Shown piece by piece: positions 1 through 8,954 of a stretch of 61,092 nt of DNA. The position numbers and the translations under genes are program-made. Every line of letters begins with the position of its first letter. Positions within the stretch are counted from its first letter, which is position 1. The DNA lies in contig JBIKZA010000007.1 of the NCBI GenBank assembly GCA_044354975.1, positions 1 through 61,092 on the forward strand. The letters are read 5' to 3'. The notes below the pieces were generated by a model, which worked only from the letters and a program-made list of their open reading frames with translations, did not search any database and had not been told where the DNA came from. The DNA is from CAIZGX01 sp044354975 (GTDB taxonomy: Bacteria > Bacteroidota > Bacteroidia > Flavobacteriales_D > Sanyastnellaceae).

Positions 1-941
1 GCCGGATAGTGTATATGACTTATTCTTGGAAAAAGGTGGTGCTCCACTTGGAAATTCAATCCTCCTGTTAACCAAGAAACAACCTTATTTTTTGTCGCGA
101 AGTTTGCGGTAGTGTTCAGTTGGTGAACGGCCCACTCGTCTTTCAACGTTCGGCCTTGAGTCTCTGGCAAATGAAAAGACCTTCCTTCAACAATGTGAGC
201 CAATTGAAACACAACTGCGATAATCCATCCTGTGACAAAAAGCATTACACCATAACCAATGAGGGCTTTCAGCCAACCAACTACAAGTAAAGGAATAATG
301 AAAAACACAACAAAATAAAAAGCCTTACTCGCCCAGAAAATGATGTGCTCATTGCGCGGGATCTTGCGAATAGGCGTCTCGCCTATTTTACGAGTGAAAT
401 ACTTATTGAAATCCTTTACGTACACCCATAAAAAATAGGTGGTGCCGTAAATTAATGCCCAATAAATGTGTTGATATTTATGGAACCAATACTTCTTTTG
501 TTGCTCGTTCACACGTAAGAAAGGTTCTACATCTATGTCCTCGTCTACTCCATGAACATTGGTATAAACGTGATGAAGCTGGTTATGCTTGAGCTTCCAT
601 AAGAATACATTTCCACCAATAATATTCAATGAATACCCCATCATTTGATTCACCCAAGACTTCGAAGAGAAACTTCCATGAGCACTGTCGTGCATAAGAT
701 TAAAGCCTATTGCAGAGAAAACCATACCCAATACTGCCCACAAAATCAGTTGTGCAGTCCAAGATTGAAAAAGCAACAGAGCGGTGTAAACAACGGCTAT
801 AGAAACCAAAAGCAGAGTAGCTTTTATATAAATTTTCCAATTACCAGTTCTGCTAATTCCTTTGGTTGTGAAATACTGTTCTACCCGCGTGTTCAACGTA
901 TCGAAAAACGGGTGTGCTTGATTACCGAGTGAAAATGCCAA
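1..941 (-). CDS. Fatty acid desaturase (acyl-lipid/acyl-CoA type), 3' end cut off by window
   Basis: A membrane di-iron desaturase that would introduce a double bond into acyl chains of membrane lipids. Translating the minus strand gives 313 codons that run off the window edge. All three histidine boxes are visible: HDSAHG (from about residue 84), HNQLHH (119-124) and QVEHH (about 298-302). Hydrophobic segments lie at about 42-60 and 64-82, with more in the second half. There is no ATG near the 5' end. The frame has a stop just upstream, and the likely start is TTG at 941, preceded by an AGGAG ribosome-binding site 8 nt away, which is uncommon in Bacteroidota. A well-formed promoter lies just upstream. 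It is divergent from purH. The true C-terminus lies outside the window. Confidence 0.93.
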   Translation of the reverse strand, partial: MAFSLGNQAHPFFDTLNTRVEQYFTTKGISRTGNWKIYIKATLLLVSIAVVYTALLLFQSWTAQLILWAVLGMVFSAIGFNLMHDSAHGSFSSKSWVNQMMGYSLNIIGGNVFLWKLKHNQLHHVYTNVHGVDEDIDVEPFLRVNEQQKKYWFHKYQHIYWALIYGTTYFLWVYVKDFNKYFTRKIGETPIRKIPRNEHIIFWASKAFYFVVFFIIPLLVVGWLKALIGYGVMLFVTGWIIAVVFQLAHIVEGRSFHLPETQGRTLKDEWAVHQLNTTANFATKNKVVSWLTGGLNFQVEHHLFPRISHIHYP

Positions 942-966
942 TGTGTGATCTCCTTTTATTTACATT

Positions 967-994
967 CAAAGATAGCGTCTGAAAAGTAGAACAA
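967..994 (-). promoter_or_regulatory. Bacteroidota-type promoter for the desaturase gene
   Basis: Read on the minus strand, TTG (992-994), a 17-nt spacer and TATCTTTG (967-974) match the Bacteroidota consensus TTG-N17-23-TAnnTTTG. The -7 box lies 25 nt before the TTG start codon of the desaturase. Confidence 0.65.
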
Positions 995-1086
995 AACCAA
1001 AAAACAACAATAATCACGGGTTGTTGAAAAAAGCAAGGCTAAAGCCCTGATTTACATTGTAAATTCGCGTCTTAATTTACAACGAC

Positions 1087-2610
1087 GTGAACAAAAGAAT
1101 TTCTTCAGCTCTCATTTCCGTGTTCGATAAAGATGGTTTGGCTCCAATTGTTGAACAAATGCATCAATTGGGCATTACACTTTACAGCACTGGAGGGACC
1201 CAAACATTCATTGAAAACATGGGTATCCCTGTTACTGCTGTGGAAGATTTAACCGGCTATCCAAGTATTTTTGGTGGAAGGGTGAAGACACTTCACCCCG
1301 GTGTTTTGGGCGGAATTTTATACCGCAGAGATGAAGCTCAGGACCTTGAGGAAGCGGCGAAATTCAATATCCAAGCGATCGACTGTGTAATTGTTGATTT
1401 ATACCCGTTTGAAAAAACCGTGGCTTCGGGAGCTTCTCATGAAGACACCATCGAAAAGATAGACATTGGTGGAATTGCTCTTATCCGCGGCGCTGCAAAA
1501 AATTTCAATGATGTTGTCATCGTTCCTTCAAAAAACGAATACAGCGCGCTTCACGAATTGCTTGTCAACCAAAAGGGAGAGACTTCTCTTGAGCAACGAC
1601 AATTCTTCGCTAAGCAGGCCTTCGAGGTTTCTTCACATTACGATTCCGCTATTTACTCTTACTTCAAAGGAAACGAAGAGGGGTCTTTACGCATTGCCTC
1701 TCGTGATGCACATGTGTTGCGTTATGGTGAAAACCCACACCAGAAAGGAAGTTTCTTCGGCGACCTCGATGCTTTATTTACGAAGCTTAACGGAAAGGAA
1801 CTTTCGTACAACAATTTATTGGATGTTGAAGCCGCGGTTCAGTTGATTGCTGAATTCAAAAATAACGCGCCAACCTTTGCTATTCTTAAACACAACAACG
1901 CGTGTGGTGTGGCGACAAGACCCACCATGGTACAAGCGTATGAGGCATCACTGGCTTGCGACAGCACTTCAGCTTTCGGCGGAGTTCTCATTGCTAATGG
2001 CGAAATTGATTTAGCCACAGCTGAAAAAATAAATTCACTTTTTTGTGAAGTTGTAATTGCTCCTTCTTTTGCGAATGAAGCTGTTGAATTGTTGAAGTCT
2101 AAGACTAATCGCATTATTCTCATCATCAAAGAAACGCCTCTTCTTCAAACCCAAGTAAGATCTATTTTAAATGGATACTTGGTTCAAGAAAAAGACAACG
2201 CCACAGAATCAGCAACTGACTTAAAATGCGCAACGCTGACCGAAGCCAATGCTGCTTCTCTTGAAGATATGATTTTCGCAAATAAATTAGTGAAGCACAC
2301 CAAGAGTAACACCATTGTTTTTGCAAAAGACAATACTTTACTTGCGAGTGGAACGGGACAAACTTCTCGTGTAGATGCGCTTCAGCAAGCCATTGAAAAA
2401 GCGAAGCACTTTGGTTTTTCTCTAGAAGGAAGCGCCATGGCTAGCGATGCGTTTTTTCCGTTTCCAGATTGCGTAGAAATTGCGAAGAATGCTGGGATTG
2501 TTGCGGTGGTTCAACCTGGAGGATCTATAAAAGATCAGCTTTCAATAGACTATTGCAATGCCAACAAAGTGGCCATGTACATGACAGGTGTTCGTCACTT
2601 CAAACATTAA
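1087..2610 (+). CDS. purH: Bifunctional AICAR transformylase / IMP cyclohydrolase
   Basis: Catalyses the last two steps of de novo IMP synthesis in the cytoplasm. The 507-residue protein has the usual length. The N-terminal MGS-like cyclohydrolase domain (about 1-145) carries the YSTGG and GGRVKTLHP motifs. The transformylase domain (about 150-507) has the KHNNACGVA active-site segment near residue 268 and SAFGGV after it; the family usually has Pro where Ala stands in KHNNxCG. Translation begins at a GTG. Upstream, TACATTG near 1052 is only an imperfect -7 box. The 3' end overlaps convergent murI by four bases, and one TTAA supplies both stop codons. Confidence 0.97.
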   Translation: MNKRISSALISVFDKDGLAPIVEQMHQLGITLYSTGGTQTFIENMGIPVTAVEDLTGYPSIFGGRVKTLHPGVLGGILYRRDEAQDLEEAAKFNIQAIDCVIVDLYPFEKTVASGASHEDTIEKIDIGGIALIRGAAKNFNDVVIVPSKNEYSALHELLVNQKGETSLEQRQFFAKQAFEVSSHYDSAIYSYFKGNEEGSLRIASRDAHVLRYGENPHQKGSFFGDLDALFTKLNGKELSYNNLLDVEAAVQLIAEFKNNAPTFAILKHNNACGVATRPTMVQAYEASLACDSTSAFGGVLIANGEIDLATAEKINSLFCEVVIAPSFANEAVELLKSKTNRIILIIKETPLLQTQVRSILNGYLVQEKDNATESATDLKCATLTEANAASLEDMIFANKLVKHTKSNTIVFAKDNTLLASGTGQTSRVDALQQAIEKAKHFGFSLEGSAMASDAFFPFPDCVEIAKNAGIVAVVQPGGSIKDQLSIDYCNANKVAMYMTGVRHFKH

Positions 2611-3425
2611 TAACGTTCGTCTTTCCAAATTCGTTTTTCAACCAATTTCAATTTTTGGTTGAAGAAAATTTCTGTACTCTTTTCGAATGATTCCGTGTAA
2701 TCTGAAACCCAAAAAGAATACTTCGGTTTGCGCTTACTTAGGTTCAGAATGTCTTTCTTTTTCAACACATCAGAAACCGCCTGAGCCACAACAGAGGCGC
2801 TGTCTATGATTTCTATTTTCTGCTGATAGAATTTCTCAACTTCCTTCTTAATCAGGGGATAGTGCGTACAGCCCAAAATGAGCGCTTCGATTCCTTTGAA
2901 GGAAGATTTCGATAAATAACTATCTATTATACTTTGTGAAATCTTATTGTTGTAATAGCCTTCTTCAATCATTGAAGCCAGTAAAGGAGTGGCGTTGGAG
3001 AGAACTTTCAAAGTCGAATTTAATTTCTCAATGCGCTTCACATAGATACGGGAGTGAATGGTCCCCTTTGTTCCAATAACACCCACCTTCGTTTTGTTGT
3101 AGTTCGCAGCTGTGTATGTCGCTACTGGATCCACAACATTTATAACCGGTATGTGGGAAGGAATACTTTTAACAACTGATTTATAGGCGTGCGCTGAAGC
3201 CGTATTGCATGCGATGACAATGGCCTTGCAGTTATTCTCTACCAACAATTCCGCAATACGCTTTGAATAGGCACGAATGCTATCCGGAGATTTATCACCG
3301 TATGGTAAATGGGCAGTATCACCGAAATAAATAAACGATTCATTCGGAAGAACTTTCTGTATAGCCTTCGCAACAGTTAGTCCACCAATTCCGGAATCGA
3401 ATATGCCTATTGGATGTGTATTCAT
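2607..3425 (-). CDS. murI: Glutamate racemase
   Basis: Makes D-glutamate for peptidoglycan precursors. At 272 residues it has the family length. The N-terminal motif GIFDSGIGGLT contains the conserved Asp10. The two catalytic cysteines are present as ACNTASAH (Cys73) and GCTHYP (Cys186), and YFGDTAHLPYGDKS is also typical. It is the last gene of the minus-strand envelope block, 47 bp after the first ompH gene. A terminator-like hairpin sits directly in front of its start codon, so its expression may be separate from the genes upstream or attenuated by that hairpin. Confidence 0.97.
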   Translation of the reverse strand: MNTHPIGIFDSGIGGLTVAKAIQKVLPNESFIYFGDTAHLPYGDKSPDSIRAYSKRIAELLVENNCKAIVIACNTASAHAYKSVVKSIPSHIPVINVVDPVATYTAANYNKTKVGVIGTKGTIHSRIYVKRIEKLNSTLKVLSNATPLLASMIEEGYYNNKISQSIIDSYLSKSSFKGIEALILGCTHYPLIKKEVEKFYQQKIEIIDSASVVAQAVSDVLKKKDILNLSKRKPKYSFWVSDYTESFEKSTEIFFNQKLKLVEKRIWKDERY

Positions 3426-3426
3426 A

Positions 3427-3454
3427 ACAAAAAAAATCCCGCTTGGCGGGATTT
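3427..3454 (-). terminator. Intrinsic terminator-like hairpin between ompH and murI
   Basis: A perfect 9-bp stem (AAATCCCGC at 3434-3442 with GCGGGATTT at 3446-3454) and a 3-nt loop. On the minus strand it is followed by a run of U at 3427-3433, the form of a rho-independent terminator for the ompH genes. It ends about 8 nt before the murI start codon. Confidence 0.75.
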
Positions 3455-3472
3455 CATTTTATTCAATCAATA

Positions 3473-4015
3473 TTATTTCTGTGTTGGCGAAGTTGGTGCA
3501 GCCACTGGAATTTTCAATTCAACTTTCAACTTATCACCTAAATCATCTCCTCCTACATAAACTAAGTTTCCAGCTCCTTGATCGAATACGTATGTGTACC
3601 CGCCTGCTTTCGCAATTTTAGCAACTGCTGCATCGAACTCTTCAACCAATGGCTTCAACAAACCATCTTGCACTTGCTGCAACTCATCGTTTGCGGTCTG
3701 TTGGAAATCCATCATGTTTTGCTCAAGATCTGCAATGGTCTGTGCTTTACTTTGGCGAATTGCCTCTGGCCATCCACCTGCGCTAACTGCCATCTTCGAT
3801 TTTGTTTCGTACTCAGCTACCTTATCGTCATGCTCTTTTTGCATAACCACATATTCTCCCTCGAAGGATTTCTTTGCAGTTTCCATATCGGCTTGAACGC
3901 CTTTCATTGCAGGCATTTGCAAAAGGATTGCTTGTCTATCTACGTGCGCTAACTTCTGCGCGAATGCACCAAATCCCAATGAAATAAATAGTGCTGCTAA
4001 AATTGTCTTCTTCAT
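3473..4015 (-). CDS. OmpH/Skp family periplasmic chaperone (first copy)
   Basis: A periplasmic holdase-type chaperone that would keep unfolded outer-membrane proteins soluble on the way to BamA. The 180-residue protein has a signal peptide (about 1-19, ending AFAQ) and the family start KLAHVDRQAILLQMP. A long charged helical region (about 40-130) corresponds to the Skp tentacles, and it ends in a short Pro/Thr-rich tail. It lies 50 bp behind a second ompH gene and downstream of bamA and uppS, the usual Bacteroidota arrangement. A hairpin terminator follows it. Confidence 0.9.
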   Translation of the reverse strand: MKKTILAALFISLGFGAFAQKLAHVDRQAILLQMPAMKGVQADMETAKKSFEGEYVVMQKEHDDKVAEYETKSKMAVSAGGWPEAIRQSKAQTIADLEQNMMDFQQTANDELQQVQDGLLKPLVEEFDAAVAKIAKAGGYTYVFDQGAGNLVYVGGDDLGDKLKVELKIPVAAPTSPTQK

Positions 4016-4065
4016 GATTGTATGTTTTTTTTTCTTCTATTCAATGACAGTACCAAAAATACGCA

Positions 4066-4719
4066 TTAGTTGCCTTTCCTCGGTGAACTTGGACGATCAT
4101 TTCCTGGACGACCTGTTCCGGTGCCTGGTTTTTCGCCAGGTTTCTCTTCCGAATCTTCCTTATCATCTTCGTCTTTATCCAATACCTCTCCTGGTTTCAA
4201 TCCCATTTTCTTCAATACTTTATCACTAATATCGTGCTTTGGATTGGTGTACAGCATATTCGAGTGACTGGCCTTATCGAACACAACCATATATTGAGAT
4301 TGAGAGGCAATGTCTTCAATGGCTTGAAATATCTGCTCTTGAATGGGCGCAACTAACTCTTCACGCTTTTTGAATAAATCTCCTTCAACGCCAAATTTGG
4401 ATTTTTGATATTGCTTCACCTCTTCGCGACGTTCGTTAATGTCGGCCTCACGCTTCTTCTTCATTTCTTCAGTAAGCAATATTTTTTCGGCTTGAAATGA
4501 CTTTTCCAATTGCTCAATGGCTGTGTATTTCTGTTCCACCTGAGCCTGCCATTCAGCGCTTAGTTCATTGATCTGCTTCTGAGCTACTACATACTCGGGC
4601 ATGTGCGACAAAACATACTTCGAATCTATGTATGCGAATTTTTGAGCGCTCAACGACAATGTTGAAACCATCAGCACAAAAGAAAAAATGAATTTAATTT
4701 TTGAATTTGCTTTCATCAT
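4066..4719 (-). CDS. OmpH/Skp family periplasmic chaperone with charged C-terminal tail (second copy)
   Basis: Second Skp-like chaperone, 217 residues. A signal peptide ends near residue 25 (LSAQ), followed by the family motif KFAYIDSKYVLSHMPEY and a long coiled-coil-like region rich in Glu, Lys and Gln (about 45-125). The core ends in a globular piece with VVFDKASHSNMLY. The last 40 or so residues form an extra tail, first acidic (Asp/Glu/Lys), then Gly/Pro/Arg-rich and probably disordered. Two ATG codons stand in tandem at the start, so Met1 or Met2 could be used. It follows bamA by 8 bp, which supports a shared role in outer-membrane protein assembly. Confidence 0.88.
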   Translation of the reverse strand: MMKANSKIKFIFSFVLMVSTLSLSAQKFAYIDSKYVLSHMPEYVVAQKQINELSAEWQAQVEQKYTAIEQLEKSFQAEKILLTEEMKKKREADINERREEVKQYQKSKFGVEGDLFKKREELVAPIQEQIFQAIEDIASQSQYMVVFDKASHSNMLYTNPKHDISDKVLKKMGLKPGEVLDKDEDDKEDSEEKPGEKPGTGTGRPGNDRPSSPRKGN

Positions 4720-4727
4720 TCGTTTTT

Positions 4728-7298
4728 TTAAAGTTCACCCATGTTCATACCAATACTGAAGTGAAACTGACCTGGCGCCATGTTGGGTGCATTAGGCACA
4801 TCGTTCAATCTCCATCCGTAATCGAATCCTAATAGTCCAAACATAGGCAAAAAGATTCGAAGTCCGCCACCTACTGATTTGTATAAATTGAAAGGATTGT
4901 AATCCGAGAAATCTACCCAAGTTCTTCCTGCTTCAGCAAAAGCCAAGGCGAAAATTGTTGCTTGAGGATTCAATGAAATAGGATAGCGCAATTCAGCACC
5001 ATACTTTGTAATTACTGGAGCTCCTACGCGATCACTTGGCATAGTTAAAGACAAATCATCGTAGCCGCGTAAGTTGACAATCTCTCGACCGTCCAACAAA
5101 TATCCACTCAAATAAACTCCACCCATATAGAAACGCTCGAAAGGCGATTGTCCCAAACTCTTGTTGTAAGTGCCCAAGAAACCAAATCCTGCATGTGTGT
5201 GTAAGACTAACTTATTTGTTTTATGCTTGTTTAAAGAGGTGTACCAATTCGCTGTGAATTTCAATTTGTAATATTCCACCCAATCTACTTTTTGCTGATC
5301 GGTCATGCTGGGGTAGTCATACGATTTTCCAAATACATTCTCACCCAAGAATGTGTATGGCAACGTGCATTTCGAACTAAAGGTAATTTTCGAACCCCAC
5401 GTTGGATAGATGGTTTCAGACAATGAACTTCTTTCTATGGTGAAATTAGCCGCAAGGTTATTCGAATAACCGTTGTTGAAAGAGAAGAAAGACCCGTAGT
5501 TATTCAAATCAAAGTGCTGATAGGAAATCCCACCGAAGAACAAGAACCAGTCATCAGGCTTCTGCCAACGCTGGCCAAAAGAAACAGATGCACCAGTAAT
5601 AATCAACGATTGACGAAGTGGATTCAGAGCATCGCTGATGTATTTTTTTTGTCCATTCGATTGCACACTATGATACGCCGAAACAGACAAAGAGTTCGGT
5701 CTTTTACCCCCTAGCCAAGGTTCTGTGAAACTTAGATTGTAAGACTGGAAAAACGCACCATTGCTCATTGCACGAATCGAAAGACGCTGACCATCTCCGG
5801 TTGGAAGTGGACTCCATGCTTCTTTCTTGAAGAAGTTGCGCATACTAAAATTGTTGAAGCTCAATCCCAATGATCCAACAACGCGTCCACCGCCCCAACC
5901 ACCAGACAATTCAATTTGATCGGAAGGTTTTTCTTCCACCACATATTCCAAATCTACCAATCCTTCGTCGGCTCTTGGATTCGTGCGTATATCGAATGCC
6001 TCTTGACTGAAGTAATTCAAGTTTGCTAATTCGCGCTGTGAACGAATCAAATCTGAGCGATTGAATAAATCGCCAGGACGCGTTCGGATTTCACGATAAA
6101 TAACGTGATCATTTGTTTTCGAATTTCCAGAAACACTCACAACTCCTATGCGGTATTGACGGCCTTCGCCCATGCGCACTTCAATGTCTATACTATCTGG
6201 CGGAACCAAAGACTCAACTGGATAGGCGTAAAAATTCAAGTATCCGTCATCGGTGTACAACGAAGCAACATCGCGTCCTGTTTGATTCATGTTCAAACGG
6301 GTTTGAAGCACCTCCATGTTATAGACATCTCCCTTTTTGATATTCAGAATTGAATCGAGAGAGTTGCTTCTGTATTTTGTATTTCCAATGAACGAGATGT
6401 TTCTGAAATAAAATTTATTTCCTTCATCCAGTGTAATTCGAATCTTCAAACGCTCGGGTCCAACAGCATAGATAGAATCTTTTACAATTCTCATATTGCG
6501 GAAACCTTCTTTGTTATAACGGGCAACTACTGCTACTTTATCTTCTTCGTATTCTTCTTCTAAAAATTTAGATGATTTGAATACGTGATAGAAAGCAGCT
6601 TTCTTCGTTTTTTTCATGGAGCGATTTAACGTCGCTATAGACATCTTATCTGCCCCTACCCATTCAATTTCTTCGATCTTAATTCTATTTCCGCGCTCAA
6701 TGTCGAATGTTAATTCAACGGCGTTGGGCAAATTTGGATAAGGCTTATCAACGATATTTACTTTAGCGTTGTAGTAACCCTTTTCTACATAAAAATCCTT
6801 GATAATATTGGTCGCAGTAGCTTTGAGGTTTTCGTTCACGATATTTCCTGAACGGATTTTCATTTTTTCGCGAATGTTGTCTGCGTCGCCCTTTTTTATT
6901 CCTTCAAACTTGAACACTCCGAGTTTCGGAAGTTCCTTCACTACAATAACCAAGAAAACATCATCTCCTCGAGCCTCTGCCAGACGAATGTCAATTGCAG
7001 AGAACAACTGATTCTTCCAAAGTTTACGAAGTGCATCAGCAATTTCGTCTCCTGGAATCATTATCTCTTGTCCCACCTTCAAACCACAAAAAAGCAATAT
7101 TGCCTGTGCATCGGTATATTCCGCGCCCATTACTGTTATTCCTGCAACCTTCATTTTACGTGGTTCAGCGTAGTCAATGGTAGTACCTAATTCAACTTGA
7201 GCCTGCAGAGCTGGCGCAACGAATAAAGACGCAATGACCGAAAGAGCAAACAAAATTGCTCGGGTATTTGGGAGATTGTATTTCAGCGTCTTTCTCAA
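4728..7298 (-). CDS. bamA: Outer membrane protein assembly factor BamA
   Basis: The central Omp85 component of the BAM complex, which folds and inserts beta-barrel proteins into the outer membrane. The 856-residue protein has a signal peptide (about 1-33), a string of POTRA domains over about 45-450, and a C-terminal barrel over about 460-856. The barrel contains the conserved loop-6 motif LRGYDD near residue 740 and ends in short amphipathic strands. It follows uppS by 5 bp and is followed 8 bp later by the first of two Skp-like chaperone genes, so enzyme, barrel and chaperones are likely made from one transcript. Confidence 0.95.
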   Translation of the reverse strand: MRKTLKYNLPNTRAILFALSVIASLFVAPALQAQVELGTTIDYAEPRKMKVAGITVMGAEYTDAQAILLFCGLKVGQEIMIPGDEIADALRKLWKNQLFSAIDIRLAEARGDDVFLVIVVKELPKLGVFKFEGIKKGDADNIREKMKIRSGNIVNENLKATATNIIKDFYVEKGYYNAKVNIVDKPYPNLPNAVELTFDIERGNRIKIEEIEWVGADKMSIATLNRSMKKTKKAAFYHVFKSSKFLEEEYEEDKVAVVARYNKEGFRNMRIVKDSIYAVGPERLKIRITLDEGNKFYFRNISFIGNTKYRSNSLDSILNIKKGDVYNMEVLQTRLNMNQTGRDVASLYTDDGYLNFYAYPVESLVPPDSIDIEVRMGEGRQYRIGVVSVSGNSKTNDHVIYREIRTRPGDLFNRSDLIRSQRELANLNYFSQEAFDIRTNPRADEGLVDLEYVVEEKPSDQIELSGGWGGGRVVGSLGLSFNNFSMRNFFKKEAWSPLPTGDGQRLSIRAMSNGAFFQSYNLSFTEPWLGGKRPNSLSVSAYHSVQSNGQKKYISDALNPLRQSLIITGASVSFGQRWQKPDDWFLFFGGISYQHFDLNNYGSFFSFNNGYSNNLAANFTIERSSLSETIYPTWGSKITFSSKCTLPYTFLGENVFGKSYDYPSMTDQQKVDWVEYYKLKFTANWYTSLNKHKTNKLVLHTHAGFGFLGTYNKSLGQSPFERFYMGGVYLSGYLLDGREIVNLRGYDDLSLTMPSDRVGAPVITKYGAELRYPISLNPQATIFALAFAEAGRTWVDFSDYNPFNLYKSVGGGLRIFLPMFGLLGFDYGWRLNDVPNAPNMAPGQFHFSIGMNMGEL

Positions 7299-7303
7299 CT
7301 TTT

Positions 7304-8044
7304 CTATTTCGTTTGTTCTGTTTGCTCTGAAGTCATACCGAATCGACGTTCTCTGCTCTGGTAGCTCACCAGTGCTTCGAAAAAATGTTCTTCTCTGAAT
7401 TCAGGCCACATAATTGGAGTAAAATGCAATTCTGTATAAGCGATTTGCCACAGTAAAAAATTACTTATGCGGTGCTCTCCACTTGTGCGAATGAGCAATT
7501 CCGGGTCAGGAATTTTAGCAGTAGATAGGTTTTGGGCAATCACGTCAGCCGTAACGTCTTGAGCCGGTATTTGTTGTGCAACAATTGATCTCACCGCGTT
7601 TACTATTTCCCAACGAGCACTGTAATTCAAAGCTAATACCAAGGTAACATCTTTGTTTTCGGCAGTTTTAGCCATTGCGGCATTCAGCTCATCGCGACAT
7701 TTTAGAGGCAGTTGTTCAATATCGCCAATGGCCAATAAACGAACACCATTTTCCATAAGTTCCGCTAACTCGCTAATAATTGTGGTGACGAGTAAATCCA
7801 TGAGGGCGTCTACTTCCTCTTTAGGACGATTCCAATTTTCAGTAGAAAAAGCGTAGAGCGTAAGAAACTCAACTTCAGCCCTGCGTGCGGCTTTTATGGT
7901 TGCACGCACAGATTCAACCCCATTGAAGTGTCCGAATATCCGGTCTTTACCTTGATTTTTGGCCCAACGTCCGTTACCATCCATAATTACGGCAACATGG
8001 CGTGGAGTCTTACTCAAGTCTATTTGATCGAAGGCACTTTTCAT
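7304..8044 (-). CDS. uppS: Isoprenyl transferase (undecaprenyl diphosphate synthase)
   Basis: Condenses isopentenyl diphosphate units in cis to make the C55 lipid carrier for peptidoglycan and polysaccharide synthesis. The 246-residue length is usual. HVAVIMDGNGRWAK carries the catalytic Asp22. The substrate-binding stretch FSTENWNRP and the C-terminal RTSGEHRISNFLLWQ motif with ELHFTPIMWPEF are all present. It lies between the DUF6089 gene and bamA in the conserved envelope block. Confidence 0.96.
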   Translation of the reverse strand: MKSAFDQIDLSKTPRHVAVIMDGNGRWAKNQGKDRIFGHFNGVESVRATIKAARRAEVEFLTLYAFSTENWNRPKEEVDALMDLLVTTIISELAELMENGVRLLAIGDIEQLPLKCRDELNAAMAKTAENKDVTLVLALNYSARWEIVNAVRSIVAQQIPAQDVTADVIAQNLSTAKIPDPELLIRTSGEHRISNFLLWQIAYTELHFTPIMWPEFREEHFFEALVSYQSRERRFGMTSEQTEQTK

Positions 8045-8085
8045 CGGAGTGCGAAGATACGGAAAGCCCGTGTTTAGACAAGCAA

Positions 8086-8922
8086 TTACTGCCAGGTTGC
8101 GCAGCTATTTCCTTTTTTGTCTATTCTGAAATTTAACGAGGCCATGCAAAAGAAGTAAAGATCCTTTCTTCCTGGGTCTCCGCGTTGCATGTAGGCGTTA
8201 TTGCTATTCTCTTGAACGAGGCTCTGATCGGCTAAATTCGTAGCCAATTGTCCGCGAGCGGCAGTTAGCATGGTCGGATTCACATACGTTCCAGAAATAT
8301 CGTCGAAATAGTCTGTGTACGTTTTGCGCATTCCCCATTCCAAAGAAAATCCAAGCAACCCTTTAATGTTACATTTCAATCCGGCACCCATTGGCATTGT
8401 GAATCCAGTTGTTTTATACAGCGCATCTTTACCTGCCATACCCTGCCCTTCAGTTCCGGCGGGTTGAAGTGGGTGCCAATAGCCGTTATACATTCCCTCT
8501 GGATTCATTCGAAAAACAGCAGCACCAAGAAATAAATATGGAGAAATGTTGTGCTTTGAGTTGATTTGATAATTGAAGAAGTTCAACTCGGCAATGACAC
8601 TTCCTTCAAAAAAGCGATTTCTAAAATTTAAATTTCGATTCTGTTGCCAAGCATCTTTACTGTCTGAATCGAAAGCCTCAACATTTCCGTACGTTAGGCC
8701 TGTGCGAATGGCCCATCGCTTATTCAAATTATTTCGAATAGCGATTCCAAGGGCTAATTTTTCTTTAGTGCCAAAATGCTTCGCAGGATTTATCTCACCA
8801 ATGTAATAGGCCGTTCCTACCGAAATAGAAAGCTCCTTGCTTCGTTCTTTGCTCAGTCCCTGAGCCATTGCCGCGGCGTTTCCAACTAAAAACAACACCA
8901 AAAGAAGTAAACGGTTATTCAT
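8086..8922 (-). CDS. DUF6089 family outer-membrane beta-barrel protein
   Basis: A 278-residue exported protein with a signal peptide (about 1-20, ending AMAQ). Short alternating hydrophobic strands suggest a small outer-membrane beta-barrel. The start of the mature part, with AYYIGEINPAKHFG, and the later ISPYLFLGAAVFRMNPEG resemble the DUF6089 family, which occurs almost always between nadK and uppS in Bacteroidota, exactly as here. No enzymatic motif is visible, and its molecular role is unknown to me. The context suggests a job in outer-membrane biogenesis. Confidence 0.8.
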   Translation of the reverse strand: MNNRLLLLVLFLVGNAAAMAQGLSKERSKELSISVGTAYYIGEINPAKHFGTKEKLALGIAIRNNLNKRWAIRTGLTYGNVEAFDSDSKDAWQQNRNLNFRNRFFEGSVIAELNFFNYQINSKHNISPYLFLGAAVFRMNPEGMYNGYWHPLQPAGTEGQGMAGKDALYKTTGFTMPMGAGLKCNIKGLLGFSLEWGMRKTYTDYFDDISGTYVNPTMLTAARGQLATNLADQSLVQENSNNAYMQRGDPGRKDLYFFCMASLNFRIDKKGNSCATWQ

Positions 8923-8954
8923 ACCTGCACAATGCTTTTTTCAATTAATTATTG

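Noticed and set aside
645..932. A 95-codon plus-strand frame opposite the desaturase
   Set aside because: It is antisense to a strongly supported desaturase, has no family-like content, and its codons mirror the other strand.
2607..2610. Overlap of convergent stops in TTAA at purH/murI (also at kmo and its neighbour, 38264-38267) as a special signal
   Set aside because: TTAA gives a TAA on each strand and arises easily where genes are packed; nothing else suggests a function.
3578..3952. Plus-strand frames of 100-124 codons opposite the first ompH gene
   Set aside because: Shadows of a well-supported Skp-like gene; composition is Cys/Leu/His-rich as expected from antisense reading.
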